Shown: piece after piece, positions 1-6,334 of the stretch
How positions within the stretch are numbered: position 1 is the first letter of the stretch
Layout: each line of letters opens with the position of its first letter
Assembly (NCBI GenBank): GCA_964497615.1
Contig: CAZCEC010000105.1
Span: forward strand, 1-17,126
Direction: 5' to 3'
DNA: 17,126 bases
From: CAZCEC01 sp964497615
GTDB taxonomy: Bacteria > Chloroflexota > Anaerolineae > Anaerolineales > UBA6663
Program-made: the position numbers and the translations under genes
Notes under the pieces: generated by a model
Told to the model about the DNA's origin: nothing
What the model saw: the letters and a program-made list of their open reading frames with translations, nothing else
Database searches by the model: none

Positions 1-165
1 TCGGGCGCGCGGATCATCCTCAACAACGCGTATCACCTGCTCCTGCGCGTCGGGCAGCACCGAGAGCACCAGCTTGCGCGCGGCGCGGGCCAGGGCCTGC
101 ACGTCCGTCGAGTAACCGGACAGCAAGGCGGCGAACTCCGCGGGGGCTTTTTTGATGGATGGCAT
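1..165 (-). CDS. DUF1801-like protein, N-terminal fragment
   Basis: The frame is open from an ATG at 165 to the window edge, giving 55 residues; the C-terminus lies outside. The translation begins MPSIKKAPAEFAALLSGY and continues with DVQALARAARKLVLSVLPDA and QEQV. The pattern of an N-terminal helix, a basic 'RKLVL' helix and 'LPDAxExV' is typical of the DUF1801/YdhG fold, small proteins of unknown biochemical role, some linked to iron binding or frataxin-like folds. GGAG lies 7 nt upstream of the ATG and supports the start. It is transcribed away from the rest of the window, with a tandem-repeat spacer behind it. The family call is from motif memory only; the signature C-terminal half cannot be seen. 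Confidence 0.6.
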   Translation of the reverse strand, partial: MPSIKKAPAEFAALLSGYSTDVQALARAARKLVLSVLPDAQEQVIRVVEDDPRAR

Positions 166-225
166 TGCCCGGCTCCACGATTTCAGTCAGTGCTCGTGCG
201 GCGCGCGCAGCGTATCAGCCGAGGT

Positions 226-306
226 CATTGGTAATCCGTGCGGATGGCATTGATGATCCGCGCGGATGCTATTGGTGATCCGTGCGGATGGCATTGATGA
301 TCCGTA
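226..306. repeat. 22-bp imperfect tandem repeat, about 3.7 units
   Basis: Units start at 226, 248, 270 and 292, the last being partial. Each is a variant of cattgRtgatccgYgcggatgg with alternating 'ggtaatccgtg' and 'gatgatccgcg' forms. It lies in the 283-bp non-coding gap between the DUF1801-like gene and the FKBP gene. No ORF covers it convincingly and no function can be read from it. Confidence 0.8.
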
Positions 307-309
307 GCC

Positions 310-326
310 GGGGGGTTTAGCCCCCC
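310..326. terminator. GC hairpin, possible terminator without T-tract
   Basis: Six G, the loop tttag and six C form a perfect stem-loop. It lies 3' of the FKBP operon (minus strand). There is no T-run on either side, so intrinsic termination is uncertain. Similar G/C clamp palindromes are common as dispersed repeats in repeat-rich genomes. Confidence 0.35.
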
Positions 327-350
327 GCAACCCCACCCGGCCCACCGCCC

Positions 351-369
351 CGCGGCAGTCAATGCCGCG
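351..369. repeat. Short palindrome cgcggca-gtcaa-tgccgcg
   Basis: A 7-bp perfect stem with a 5-nt loop, directly 3' of the preceding hairpin in the same spacer. Together with 310-326 it could end minus-strand transcription from the FKBP gene, or it could be one more dispersed palindrome. The sequence cannot decide between these. Confidence 0.4.
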
Positions 370-448
370 CCTACGGTTTCATCGTTGATGGCGAAGCGTT
401 ACCGCTGATGACTCTGCCCACACGCCGCGCTGCCGAAGGTCGGCGCCC

Positions 449-781
449 CTACTTCGCCTCGAGCACCTCCACTTCAAACACCAGCGTCGCATTCGGCGGG
501 ATGACGCCGCCCGCGCCGCGCGCCCCGTACCCCAGTTCGGGCGGGATGGTGAGCTTGGCCGTCTCGCCCACCGTCATGCGCGCCACGCCCTGGTCCCACC
601 CGGCGATGACCTGCCCGCGCCCGAGCACGAACTCGAACGGCTGGCCCCGGTCGCGCGACGAGTCGAACTTCGTCCCGTCGGTGAGCCAGCCGGTGTAGTG
701 GACGCTGACGCGCTGGCCGGCCTGCGGCGCGCGCCCCGTGCCGGGGGTGAGCGTTTCGATCTTCAATTCGGTGTTGGTCAC
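449..781 (-). CDS. FKBP-type peptidyl-prolyl cis-trans isomerase
   Basis: A single-domain FKBP of 110 residues that catalyses cis-trans isomerisation of X-Pro bonds. No signal peptide is visible, so it is probably cytoplasmic. The active-site set of human FKBP12 is present with a constant offset of +3: Tyr29 (VHYTG), Phe39-Asp40 (KFDSS), Phe49, Val58-Ile59, Trp62 (GWDQG), Tyr85 (GYGARG), Ile94 (GGVIPPN) and Phe102. All the usual pocket residues are therefore intact. Start choice: an ATG at 787 abuts AGGAG with no spacer, whereas the in-frame GTG at 781 lies 6 nt after AGGAG and gives the normal N-terminus MTNTELKIETL. I prefer the GTG. The upstream membrane gene ends at 784, so the two are probably one translationally coupled transcript. 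Confidence 0.95.
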   Translation of the reverse strand: MTNTELKIETLTPGTGRAPQAGQRVSVHYTGWLTDGTKFDSSRDRGQPFEFVLGRGQVIAGWDQGVARMTVGETAKLTIPPELGYGARGAGGVIPPNATLVFEVEVLEAK

Positions 782-783
782 AA

Positions 784-1104
784 TCATCTCCTATTTGAGC
801 CAAACAGCGCCATCAGGATCAGCACCCACGCCAGCGCCGCCGCCGCCGACTGCCCGCACGCGCTCAGCGTCAGCGCCAGGCCGGGATTGCCGCCCGCCAC
901 GCCGCCCAGGGCGGTGGGCAACTGCGTGTCCAGATAGCCGCCCACCAATTGCAGAGTCAGTAATAGAATGAAGGCGATGAGGGCCAGCAGCGCCACGCGC
1001 GGGTTGCGCCGCCAGTGCAGCAGGGCCAGCCCCAGGCCGGCCACCCAGGCCAGCAGCAGCGGCAGTTGCGAGACGAAGGCGCCAAGCGGAGTGAGATTGA
1101 CCAT
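784..1104 (-). CDS. Small membrane protein, unknown function
   Basis: A protein of 106 residues with about three hydrophobic segments: roughly 8-28 (FVSQLPLLLAWVAGLGLALL), 36-56 (VALLALIAFILLLTLQLVGG) and 82-101 (CGQSAAAALAWVLILMALFG). The basic stretch HWRRNPR between the first two suggests a cytoplasmic loop. The C-terminus is GSNRR. I do not recognise a family. It is the first gene of a two-gene unit with FKBP: its TGA stop at 784-786 overlaps the upstream ATG of FKBP. An extended -10 motif lies about 55 nt upstream of its start; no Shine-Dalgarno sequence is evident before the ATG. Confidence 0.75.
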   Translation of the reverse strand: MVNLTPLGAFVSQLPLLLAWVAGLGLALLHWRRNPRVALLALIAFILLLTLQLVGGYLDTQLPTALGGVAGGNPGLALTLSACGQSAAAALAWVLILMALFGSNRR

Positions 1105-1157
1105 GCGCAGGAGTCGACAGGCGGGTTGGGGTTGGTGAGGCTTTCGTTGAGACGCCC

Positions 1158-1166
1158 GTTATAGCA
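1158..1166 (-). promoter_or_regulatory. Extended -10 promoter element (TGcTATAAC)
   Basis: Read on the minus strand, TGC is followed by TATAAC, 5 of 6 matches to TATAAT with the extended-10 TGn. It would start transcription near 1151 and give a leader of about 47 nt for the membrane protein/FKBP unit. No good -35 box is seen at the usual spacing. Confidence 0.4.
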
Positions 1167-1186
1167 TAGAGTCGGGGAAATGCGCG

Positions 1187-1199
1187 GCGCAATTTGCGC
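1187..1199. promoter_or_regulatory. 13-bp perfect palindrome in a divergent promoter region
   Basis: The sequence gcgcaa-t-ttgcgc lies between the divergently oriented membrane gene (start 1104) and response regulator (start 1293). It overlaps the position expected for the -35 region of the extended -10 promoter at 1158-1166. It could be an operator for a dimeric regulator, such as the adjacent LuxR-type protein, but this is inference from position only. Confidence 0.3.
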
Positions 1200-1292
1200 G
1201 GCCCGGCATGCAGCCGACCACGCGGCGCGTAGAAATCGCCAGCCCCGGCGGTCAACTTCACTAGCCGCGCGAACCCAATCGCGCCTAATCCG

Positions 1293-1946
1293 ATGACTCT
1301 ACTCCGAATTGCCATTCTCGAAGACGAACAGGGCGTGATTGATGGCTACCACTACCGGCTGGCGCATCGGGCCGACTTTAAGATCGTGCTGGCGGCGCGC
1401 ACCGGCAGCGAGTTGGAAGCTCAACTGGACGGCCAGGCCGTAGACCTGCTGCTGCTGGACTTGAGCGTGCCCGCCGCGCCCGACAACCCCCGCCCCTATC
1501 CCATCAGCGCCGCCCTGCCGCGCCTGCGCGCCCGCCACCCCGGCCTGGCCGTCGTCGTCGTCTCCAACACCGCCGACCCCATTGTCATCCAACTGCTGAT
1601 CGAGAGCGGCATCAATGGCTACCTGGTCAAGGCGGACGCAGCCGCCTACGACTACCTGGCCGACATCCTGCACATGGCGGCGCGGCGCGAGTTGTTCCTG
1701 AGCACAACGGCCCACGCCGCGCTGCGCCCCCCGGCGGACAACGTCCCCAGCCCCGTCACCCCCCGCCAGCGCGAACTGCTGGCCCTGTGCGCCGCCTACC
1801 CCGACGAGAACTATACCGAACTCGCCCGGCGGCTGGGCGTGACCGCCTCCACCGTCCGCAATCAGATGTCGGAGATCTACCAGCGGCTGGGCGTGCGCTC
1901 GCGCCAGTCGGCGGTGGAAGAAGCGCGGCGGCGGGGATTGGTCTGA
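1293..1946 (+). CDS. NarL/LuxR-family response regulator (orphan)
   Basis: 217 residues. A receiver domain spans about 5-125, with acidic residues Glu10-Asp11, phosphoacceptor Asp56 in LLLLDLSVP, Ser91 at the switch position (VVVSNT) and Lys113 (YLVKAD). A LuxR-type helix-turn-helix spans about 155-217 (TPRQRELLAL; LARRLGVTASTVRNQMSEIY), so it should bind DNA as a phosphorylation-driven transcription factor. The beta3-alpha3 loop is longer than usual (about 58-74, rich in Pro), a feature often seen in short accessory receivers. No kinase gene is adjacent on this strand; the kinase at 2809-5127 has its own partner, so the input is unknown or shared. The ATG at 1293 has no clear ribosome-binding site. 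The gene converges on the response regulator at 2166 across a large palindromic element. Confidence 0.92.
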   Translation: MTLLRIAILEDEQGVIDGYHYRLAHRADFKIVLAARTGSELEAQLDGQAVDLLLLDLSVPAAPDNPRPYPISAALPRLRARHPGLAVVVVSNTADPIVIQLLIESGINGYLVKADAAAYDYLADILHMAARRELFLSTTAHAALRPPADNVPSPVTPRQRELLALCAAYPDENYTELARRLGVTASTVRNQMSEIYQRLGVRSRQSAVEEARRRGLV

Positions 1947-1961
1947 GACGCGCCCAGGCTT

Positions 1962-2154
1962 TCAAGAATGATCTTGACGGTGGACCGAGGCGTTTTCATC
2001 TAATCCGCACCCACGCGTGAGCTTGAGCCCGATCTGGGTCCCGTTAACAGACTGATCACCGCGCGGTTTTTAGCGGAACCACGTTGAAGCCCAGGCCAAT
2101 GCTCGGGAGCGGATTAGATTTTCGACGCGGTCCAAGGGTCAACTTGGTTCTTGA
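1962..2154. repeat. Large palindromic element, copy A
   Basis: An imperfect inverted repeat spans almost the whole gap between two convergent genes. The core arms are tctaatccgcaccc (1999-2012) and gggagcggattaga (2105-2118), with one mismatch. Inside, ggtcccgttaa (2037-2047) pairs with ttagcggaacc (2070-2080). Outside, tcaagaa, ttgac and tggaccg on the left recur in inverted form on the right, ending with ttcttga at 2148-2154. The related copy at 9265-9384 shares the terminal repeat, the inner ggtcccg-taa block and the overall length of the core (about 118-120 bp). It may be a MITE-like mobile palindrome or a bidirectional terminator; no transposase is nearby. Confidence 0.7.
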
Positions 2155-2165
2155 CAGATCAATAA

Positions 2166-2816
2166 TCACGCGCCGCCCAACCCCGCCTCGCGCGCCCGCA
2201 CAATCGCCTGCGCCCGGTCGGCCACCTGGAGTTTGCTGAAAATCGAAGAGACGTAGTTGCTGACGGTCTTCTGGCTCAGGCTGAGGGATTGGGCGATGGC
2301 GGCGTTGTTGCGCCCCTGCGCGATGGCGTTCAGGATCTCGCGCTCGCGGTCGGTGAGGGTGGGGAAGGCTTCGCGCGGGACGGCGGCCGGCGGGCTGGCG
2401 AAGTAGCGCATCACGCGCGCGGCGATGGCGGGGCTGAAGATGGCCTCGCCGTGCGCCACCGCCCGCAGGGCGCGCACGATCTCGTCCTCGTCCGCGTCCT
2501 TGAGCACATAGCCGCGCGCCCCGGCCCGCAGCGCCGCGAAGACCGAGTCGTCATCGGCGAACAGGGTGATGACCAGCAGCCGCGCCTCGGGGTTGGCGGC
2601 CACGATGGCGCGGATGGCCTCCAGCCCGCCGCCCTCCGGCATCTGCAAGTCCATCAGCACCAGGTCCGGGCGCAGTTCGGCGGCCAGCCGCACGGCCTCC
2701 GGCCCGCTGGCGGCCTCGCCCACCACCTCCACTTCCGGCACGGTCGCCAGCAGCCCGCGCAGTCCCTTGCGGAACAGCGGGTGGTCGTCGGCCAGCAGCA
2801 GGCGCAGCTTATCCAT
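2166..2816 (-). CDS. NarL/LuxR-family response regulator, partner of the adjacent kinase
   Basis: 216 residues. The receiver has Asp10-Asp11 (LLADDHPLF), phosphoacceptor Asp56 (LVLMDLQMP), Thr84 (LLVITLF) and Lys106 (GYVLKD), all canonical. A C-terminal LuxR helix-turn-helix at about 153-212 (LTDREREIL; IAQSLSLSQKTVSNYVSSIF; KLQVADR) indicates a DNA-binding output. Its ATG lies inside the end of the kinase gene, an 8-bp overlap (gcATGgaTAA), so translation is coupled and the pair forms one two-component system. No Shine-Dalgarno sequence is seen, consistent with coupling. It ends 12 nt from the palindromic element at 1962-2154. Target genes are not identifiable here. Confidence 0.95.
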   Translation of the reverse strand: MDKLRLLLADDHPLFRKGLRGLLATVPEVEVVGEAASGPEAVRLAAELRPDLVLMDLQMPEGGGLEAIRAIVAANPEARLLVITLFADDDSVFAALRAGARGYVLKDADEDEIVRALRAVAHGEAIFSPAIAARVMRYFASPPAAVPREAFPTLTDREREILNAIAQGRNNAAIAQSLSLSQKTVSNYVSSIFSKLQVADRAQAIVRAREAGLGGA

Positions 2817-5127
2817 GCGCGGGAGTATACCCCGCCAGCGGCAGCCACACGCTCACCAGCGTGCCGCCCTCCGGCCGCGCCAGCAGTTGGAACGTGCCGC
2901 CCAGCTCTTCGGCGCGTTCCCGCATCGAGCGCAGCCCCACGCCCGCGGGGCGCGCCTCGGGCAGGCCCGCGCCGTCGTCTTCGATCTCCAGCCCCAGGCC
3001 GCCGCCAGCCCCGCGCTCTGGGCCGCCCAGCCACAGCCGCACGCGGCACTGCTTGGCCTGCGCGTGCCGGGCCACGTTGGTCAGCGCTTCCAGCGCGATG
3101 CGGTAGGCGGCCACCTCCACCGCGGCGGGGAGCGGGGGCAGGCTGTCGGGCGCATCCACCGTGACGGGCACGGGGCGCTCCGGCCCGGCCTCGCCGCCCT
3201 GCTCGATCTGCGCGGCGCGGGCGCGGATGGCGCCAGCCAATCCCAGCTCATCCAGCGCGGGCGGGCGCAGGTCGTACACCACGCGTCGGATCTCGCCGAC
3301 GGCGGCGCGGATTTGGGCGCGGAGGTCGTCGAGGGCTTGGAGCCAACCTAACCCCCCCGGCCCCCCTTCCCTGCCAGGGAAGGGGGGAGACGATTCGGAA
3401 CTCGGCGGCTCGGCCACATCTCCCCTTCCCTTCGCCTGCGGGGGAGGGGAGGGGTCGGGGGAGGGGAGAGGTTGCCCGGCCAGCAGCGCCCGCAGCCCCC
3501 CGGCCTGCAGGTGCAGCGCGGCCAGGGTGCTGCCCACGCCGTCGTGCAGGTCGCGGCGCAGGCGGCGGCGCTCTTCTTCGCGGGCGGAGACGAGCCGTTC
3601 GCGCGAGCGCTGGAGATCGGCGGCCAGCCGCACGGCGTGGACGGCGGGGCTGGCCTGGCGCGCCATCTGCTCCAGCAGGCGGCGGTCGGCGGGGTCCAGC
3701 GGTTCGCCGGGGGCGCGCGGGGCCACGATGAGCTGGCCGATGATTTCGCCCTGATAGATGAAGGGGACCACGTTGCCGGCCGCATCTCCCCTTCTCCCTA
3801 TGGGGGAGACCATGGCCCCCGGAACGAAGTGGAGCGGGGAGGGGTGGGGGGATGAGGGGGGTCGGCCGTTGGCGCTGTACTCGGCGGCCAGGACGTATGC
3901 ATCATCCTGCCGCAGCGCGATGGCGGCATACGGCAGGCGCAGGGCCTGGGCCACCGTCTCGGTGAGGGTGGGCAGCACGGCGTCGGGGGCGAGCGTCGCT
4001 TCCAGCCGTTTACCCAGGCGGTTGATGGCGGCGGCCGGGTCGTCGCGGTCGCCGTACATCAGGCGGTTGACGGCGCGCTGGAGGCGCTGGCGCAGGGGCT
4101 GGAACATCACGGCCACCAGCCCGGTGGCGAGCACGGCCAGCAGCGGGTTGTTCTGCGCGTTGAACAGCGCGCCCAGCCCGCCCACCACCAGCACGTACAC
4201 GCTCAGCACGGCGATGGTGAGGGCGGTATACACCAGGGCGCGGTTGAGCAGGGGGCCCGCGCCCCACAGCCCGCGGCTGAGCATCGAGACGGCCAGGCTG
4301 AGGGGCAGCGCCGCCAACATCAGCCATTGCAGGTGCAGTTCCAGCAGGCTGACGACCGGCTGGCTGAAGAGGGCCTCCAGGAAGAACAGGCCAAACAACT
4401 GCCCGAAGAAGCCAAGGAGGAAGACCAGCAGCGCCAGCACCACAAGCTGCGTCTGGCGGCGCTCCTCCGGCGGCGAGACTCTGACGTAGCGGTACACCTG
4501 GCCCCCCAGCGCTAACATGAGCAGCAGCAGGAAGGAGACAACAAAGACGGCCCAGGCGAGGTCGCTGTCGGCGCCCGTCCACAGCACGTCTTCGCCGTAG
4601 CCGGCCACCAGCAGCGAGCCGAAGCCGAGCGCGGCCAAGCCCAGCGCCAGCCCCACCCACCCCAGCCAGCGCGGCGCCGCCCGGCCGGTGGGGAAGAGAT
4701 AGAACACGGCCACAAACGAGAACAGGCCCACGGCGCTGATGACCTCGGCGGCGTCGTTGAGCACCGGGCGCAGCGGGCGCGGATACATCAGCCAGGACTC
4801 GGTGTAGCCCGCCAGGTTGAAGTTCACCGGCAGGGCGAAGAGCACCAGTGAGACCAGCAGGCCGAACGGGCTGCGCCAGCGGCGATAGGCGATCAGCGCG
4901 GCCACCGCCCAGAACAGCCCCAGCACCGCGTAGCGCCACACCAGCACGTACGCGCCAAAGGCCTGGCTCGAGACGAACGGCCGCACCGCCGGCAGCGCCT
5001 CCTGCACCTGCCAGTCGGTGACGACGATGCGGGTGTGGATGGGGAATAGGAGCACCGCCAGGGTGACGGCCAGCCCGGAAGCCAGCAGCCAGACGAGGCG
5101 CATGAGGGGGAGGCCGAAGCGTTTCAT
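2809..5127 (-). CDS. Multi-TM GAF sensor histidine kinase (HisKA_3) with repeat-encoded insertions
   Basis: 772 residues. About ten hydrophobic segments cover residues 10-345 (for example 10-30, 56-80, 190-210, 227-250, 296-320). A GAF-like domain covers about 370-505. The HisKA_3 dimerisation domain starts near 505, with phosphoacceptor His528 in RRDLHDGVG. The second helix is at about 597-637 (IRRVVYDLRPPALDELGL). The HATPase_c domain is at about 665-765, with Asn684 in the N box (EALTNVARHA), DDGAG at 717-721, and GVGLRSMRERA. Two in-frame repeat insertions are visible: about 421-451 in the GAF domain and about 551-595 exactly between the two DHp helices. Their composition (Pro, Ser, Gly) differs from the flanks. 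The kinase motifs are complete, so it should be active. It overlaps the downstream regulator by 8 bp. The start at 5127 lacks a Shine-Dalgarno sequence; ATG 5103 is an alternative. Confidence 0.95.
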   Translation of the reverse strand: MKRFGLPLMRLVWLLASGLAVTLAVLLFPIHTRIVVTDWQVQEALPAVRPFVSSQAFGAYVLVWRYAVLGLFWAVAALIAYRRWRSPFGLLVSLVLFALPVNFNLAGYTESWLMYPRPLRPVLNDAAEVISAVGLFSFVAVFYLFPTGRAAPRWLGWVGLALGLAALGFGSLLVAGYGEDVLWTGADSDLAWAVFVVSFLLLLMLALGGQVYRYVRVSPPEERRQTQLVVLALLVFLLGFFGQLFGLFFLEALFSQPVVSLLELHLQWLMLAALPLSLAVSMLSRGLWGAGPLLNRALVYTALTIAVLSVYVLVVGGLGALFNAQNNPLLAVLATGLVAVMFQPLRQRLQRAVNRLMYGDRDDPAAAINRLGKRLEATLAPDAVLPTLTETVAQALRLPYAAIALRQDDAYVLAAEYSANGRPPSSPHPSPLHFVPGAMVSPIGRRGDAAGNVVPFIYQGEIIGQLIVAPRAPGEPLDPADRRLLEQMARQASPAVHAVRLAADLQRSRERLVSAREEERRRLRRDLHDGVGSTLAALHLQAGGLRALLAGQPLPSPDPSPPPQAKGRGDVAEPPSSESSPPFPGREGGPGGLGWLQALDDLRAQIRAAVGEIRRVVYDLRPPALDELGLAGAIRARAAQIEQGGEAGPERPVPVTVDAPDSLPPLPAAVEVAAYRIALEALTNVARHAQAKQCRVRLWLGGPERGAGGGLGLEIEDDGAGLPEARPAGVGLRSMRERAEELGGTFQLLARPEGGTLVSVWLPLAGYTPAHG
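3343..3475. repeat. In-frame palindromic repeat insertion in the kinase DHp hairpin
   Basis: It contains a perfect 13-bp stem with a 1-nt loop (3361-3387: ccccccttccctg, c, then the complement) followed by a second, imperfect purine/pyrimidine palindrome around 3418-3472 (ctccccttccc, then gggggaggggag). In the protein it encodes a linker of about 45 residues (LPSPDPSPPPQAKGR to GREGGPGG) between the two helices of the dimerisation domain. It has no stop codon in the used frame. This type of C/T-G/A palindrome usually lies in intergenic regions. Confidence 0.75.
3781..3867. repeat. In-frame palindromic repeat insertion in the kinase GAF domain
   Basis: The C/T-rich left half (catctccccttctccctatg, then ggggga) is followed by a G-rich right half (gcggggaggggtgggggg) with self-complementary segments such as ccatggcccccgg. 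It encodes about 30 residues (RPPSSPHPSPLHFVPG to SPIGRRGDAAG) between two hydrophobic beta strands of the GAF domain. It is related in style to the insertion at 3343-3475 but is not identical to it. Confidence 0.65.
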
Positions 5128-5133
5128 GGGTCG

Positions 5134-5181
5134 AGTGTCGGGTGTCGAGTGTCAGGTGTCACGTGTCGTGTGGCGCGTGTC
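5134..5181. repeat. Heptamer tract (gtgtcag/gtgtcac), copy 1
   Basis: Degenerate 7-bp units (agtgtcg ggtgtcg agtgtca ggtgtca cgtgtcg) immediately upstream of the kinase start. The same unit occurs at 6953-6999 and 13233-13319. It occupies the place where the kinase promoter and ribosome-binding site would be expected, and none is recognisable within it. Confidence 0.75.
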
Positions 5182-5259
5182 AACGAAGCCCAGCCTGCGC
5201 CTGTCACCCTGGCCCACGGGGCGGCTGCGCACAGCGCGACCGGGTTTAACCTTGGCCAA

Positions 5260-5425
5260 CGCTGTCACCCTGAGCGCGAATGCATACAAGTTGGCGCTGT
5301 GCTCTAGTTGGCGCGCGAAGGGCCTCGCTGACCCATCGTTGATACGCTTCGCGCGCCGACTTGTGCGCTGGCACATGCTCGTGCGACTCGCGCTCAGCGT
5401 GACAATGTTCTGCTGCGGCGCGCTC
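5260..5425. repeat. 166-bp direct repeat, copy 1
   Basis: Identical base for base to 5543-5708. It begins cgctgtcaccctgagcgcga and ends in the first unit of a 30-bp tandem array. It carries internal complementary parts, for example ggcgcgcgaag near 5309 against cttcgcgcgcc near 5347. The opening tgtcacCctgagcgcgaa motif is shared with the block at 14131-14656. The stretch 5128-5764 (637 bp) holds only repeats; the ORFs that cross it are repeat translations. Confidence 0.9.
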
Positions 5426-5526
5426 GGCGTGGCAGAGTTCTGCTGCGGCGCGCTCAGCGTGACAATGTTCTGCTGCGGCGCACTCAGCGTGGCAATGTTC
5501 TGCTGCGGCGCACTCAGCGTGGCAGG
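5397..5526. repeat. 30-bp tandem array 1, four units plus partial
   Basis: Units start at 5397, 5427, 5457 and 5487, with a 10-bp partial at 5517. The consensus is gcgtgRcaatgttctgctgc followed by ggcgcRctca. The units differ mainly at positions 6-10 and 26. All six frames give ORF-like low-complexity peptides because 30 is a multiple of 3; I see no start signal or family behind them. Confidence 0.9.
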
Positions 5527-5542
5527 GATGATCATGGTGAAT

Positions 5543-5708
5543 CGCTGTCACCCTGAGCGCGAATGCATACAAGTTGGCGCTGTGCTCTAGTTGGCGCGCG
5601 AAGGGCCTCGCTGACCCATCGTTGATACGCTTCGCGCGCCGACTTGTGCGCTGGCACATGCTCGTGCGACTCGCGCTCAGCGTGACAATGTTCTGCTGCG
5701 GCGCGCTC
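5543..5708. repeat. 166-bp direct repeat, copy 2
   Basis: Exact copy of 5260-5425 at an offset of 283 bp. Identity stops within the first 30-bp unit of the second array. Perfect identity implies a recent duplication or ongoing conversion. Confidence 0.9.
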
Positions 5709-5750
5709 AGCGTGGCAGGATTCTGCTGCGGCGCGCTCAGCGTGGCAGGG
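5680..5750. repeat. 30-bp tandem array 2, two units plus partial
   Basis: Units start at 5680 and 5710 with a partial at 5740. They have the same consensus as array 1, but two units instead of four, so copy number differs between the two duplicated blocks. It ends about 15 bp before the stop codon of the membrane gene at 5765. Confidence 0.85.
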
Positions 5751-5764
5751 GTGTTCACCGTGAG

Positions 5765-6334
5765 TCATCGTCCACCCTGGCCGGCCAGCAGCCACGCGCC
5801 CAGCCCCACGCTCAGCGCCGCGGTGGGCACCAGCAGCCCCAGCGCGAACTCCAGCCCGAAGGCCAGCGCCACTTCCACCGGCAGCAGGGCCAGCAGCGCG
5901 AGGGCGATCCAGCGCGGCAGGGCGCGGGTGCGCCACGCCGCCCAGCCCCACAGCGCCGCGCCGATGAGCATCACCAGATCGCCCAGCAGCACGGTGATCC
6001 AGCTCCACGAGCGCGCGTTCAGCACGCCGTAGGGCTGGTGGGTGAAGAACCAGAACTCCAGCACCGTGCCGGTGATCATCATGGCCCAGCCCAGGCACAC
6101 GAGCGCGAAGCCAATCCTGCCGAGCCGCGCGGTTGGCGCGCGTGCCGCCCGCCACAACCCCACGCAGCCGAGCAGCAGCAGGACGAAGACGCCGGCCATC
6201 AGCCGGTTCTTCGACTCGTAGAGAGTGTACTGCAAAGTGCCCGGCACGCCCCAGCCGCCGCCGGTGAACTGGAGCGCAAGCTGCGCCAGCCCGCCGAGCA
6301 GGCCGGCGAGACCGAGCAGGCGTGTGAGCGTCAT
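5765..6334 (-). CDS. Six-TM membrane protein, unknown function
   Basis: 189 residues from the ATG at 6334 (MTLTRLLGLAGLLGGLAQ). About six hydrophobic segments can be seen: 4-22, 45-60 (LMAGVFVLLLLGCVGLW), 72-92 (IGFALVCLGWAMMITG), 112-130 (WITVLLGDLVMLIGAALWG), 140-158 and 162-185. Arg-rich connectors (WRAARAPTARLGR; WRTRALPR) point to inside loops. I do not recognise a family. The start overlaps the stop of the upstream membrane gene by 4 bp (ATGA), so both are probably made together. A longer open frame to 6502 only adds a shadow of the upstream gene. The 30-bp repeat array begins just past its stop. Confidence 0.8.
   Translation of the reverse strand: MTLTRLLGLAGLLGGLAQLALQFTGGGWGVPGTLQYTLYESKNRLMAGVFVLLLLGCVGLWRAARAPTARLGRIGFALVCLGWAMMITGTVLEFWFFTHQPYGVLNARSWSWITVLLGDLVMLIGAALWGWAAWRTRALPRWIALALLALLPVEVALAFGLEFALGLLVPTAALSVGLGAWLLAGQGGR

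Noticed and set aside
1284..1291. Third copy of the element end (ctaatccg) just before the response regulator start
   Set aside because: Only 8 bases match and no partner arm or inner block follows, so it is likely chance.
2289..4939. Several long frames on the plus strand and in other minus frames across the two-component genes
   Set aside because: They run antisense or out of frame to the kinase and regulator, whose motifs are complete; the alternative products are low-complexity Arg/Ala/Pro strings.
5397..5750. CRISPR array
   Set aside because: Units of 30 bp are contiguous with no spacers between them, and no cas gene is present.
5018..6155. Open frames encoding repeated 'VTMFCCGALS' or 'LSAPQQNIVT' peptides
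   Set aside because: They are translations of the 30-bp units, open in all frames because the unit is a multiple of three; no start signal or homologous family is evident.
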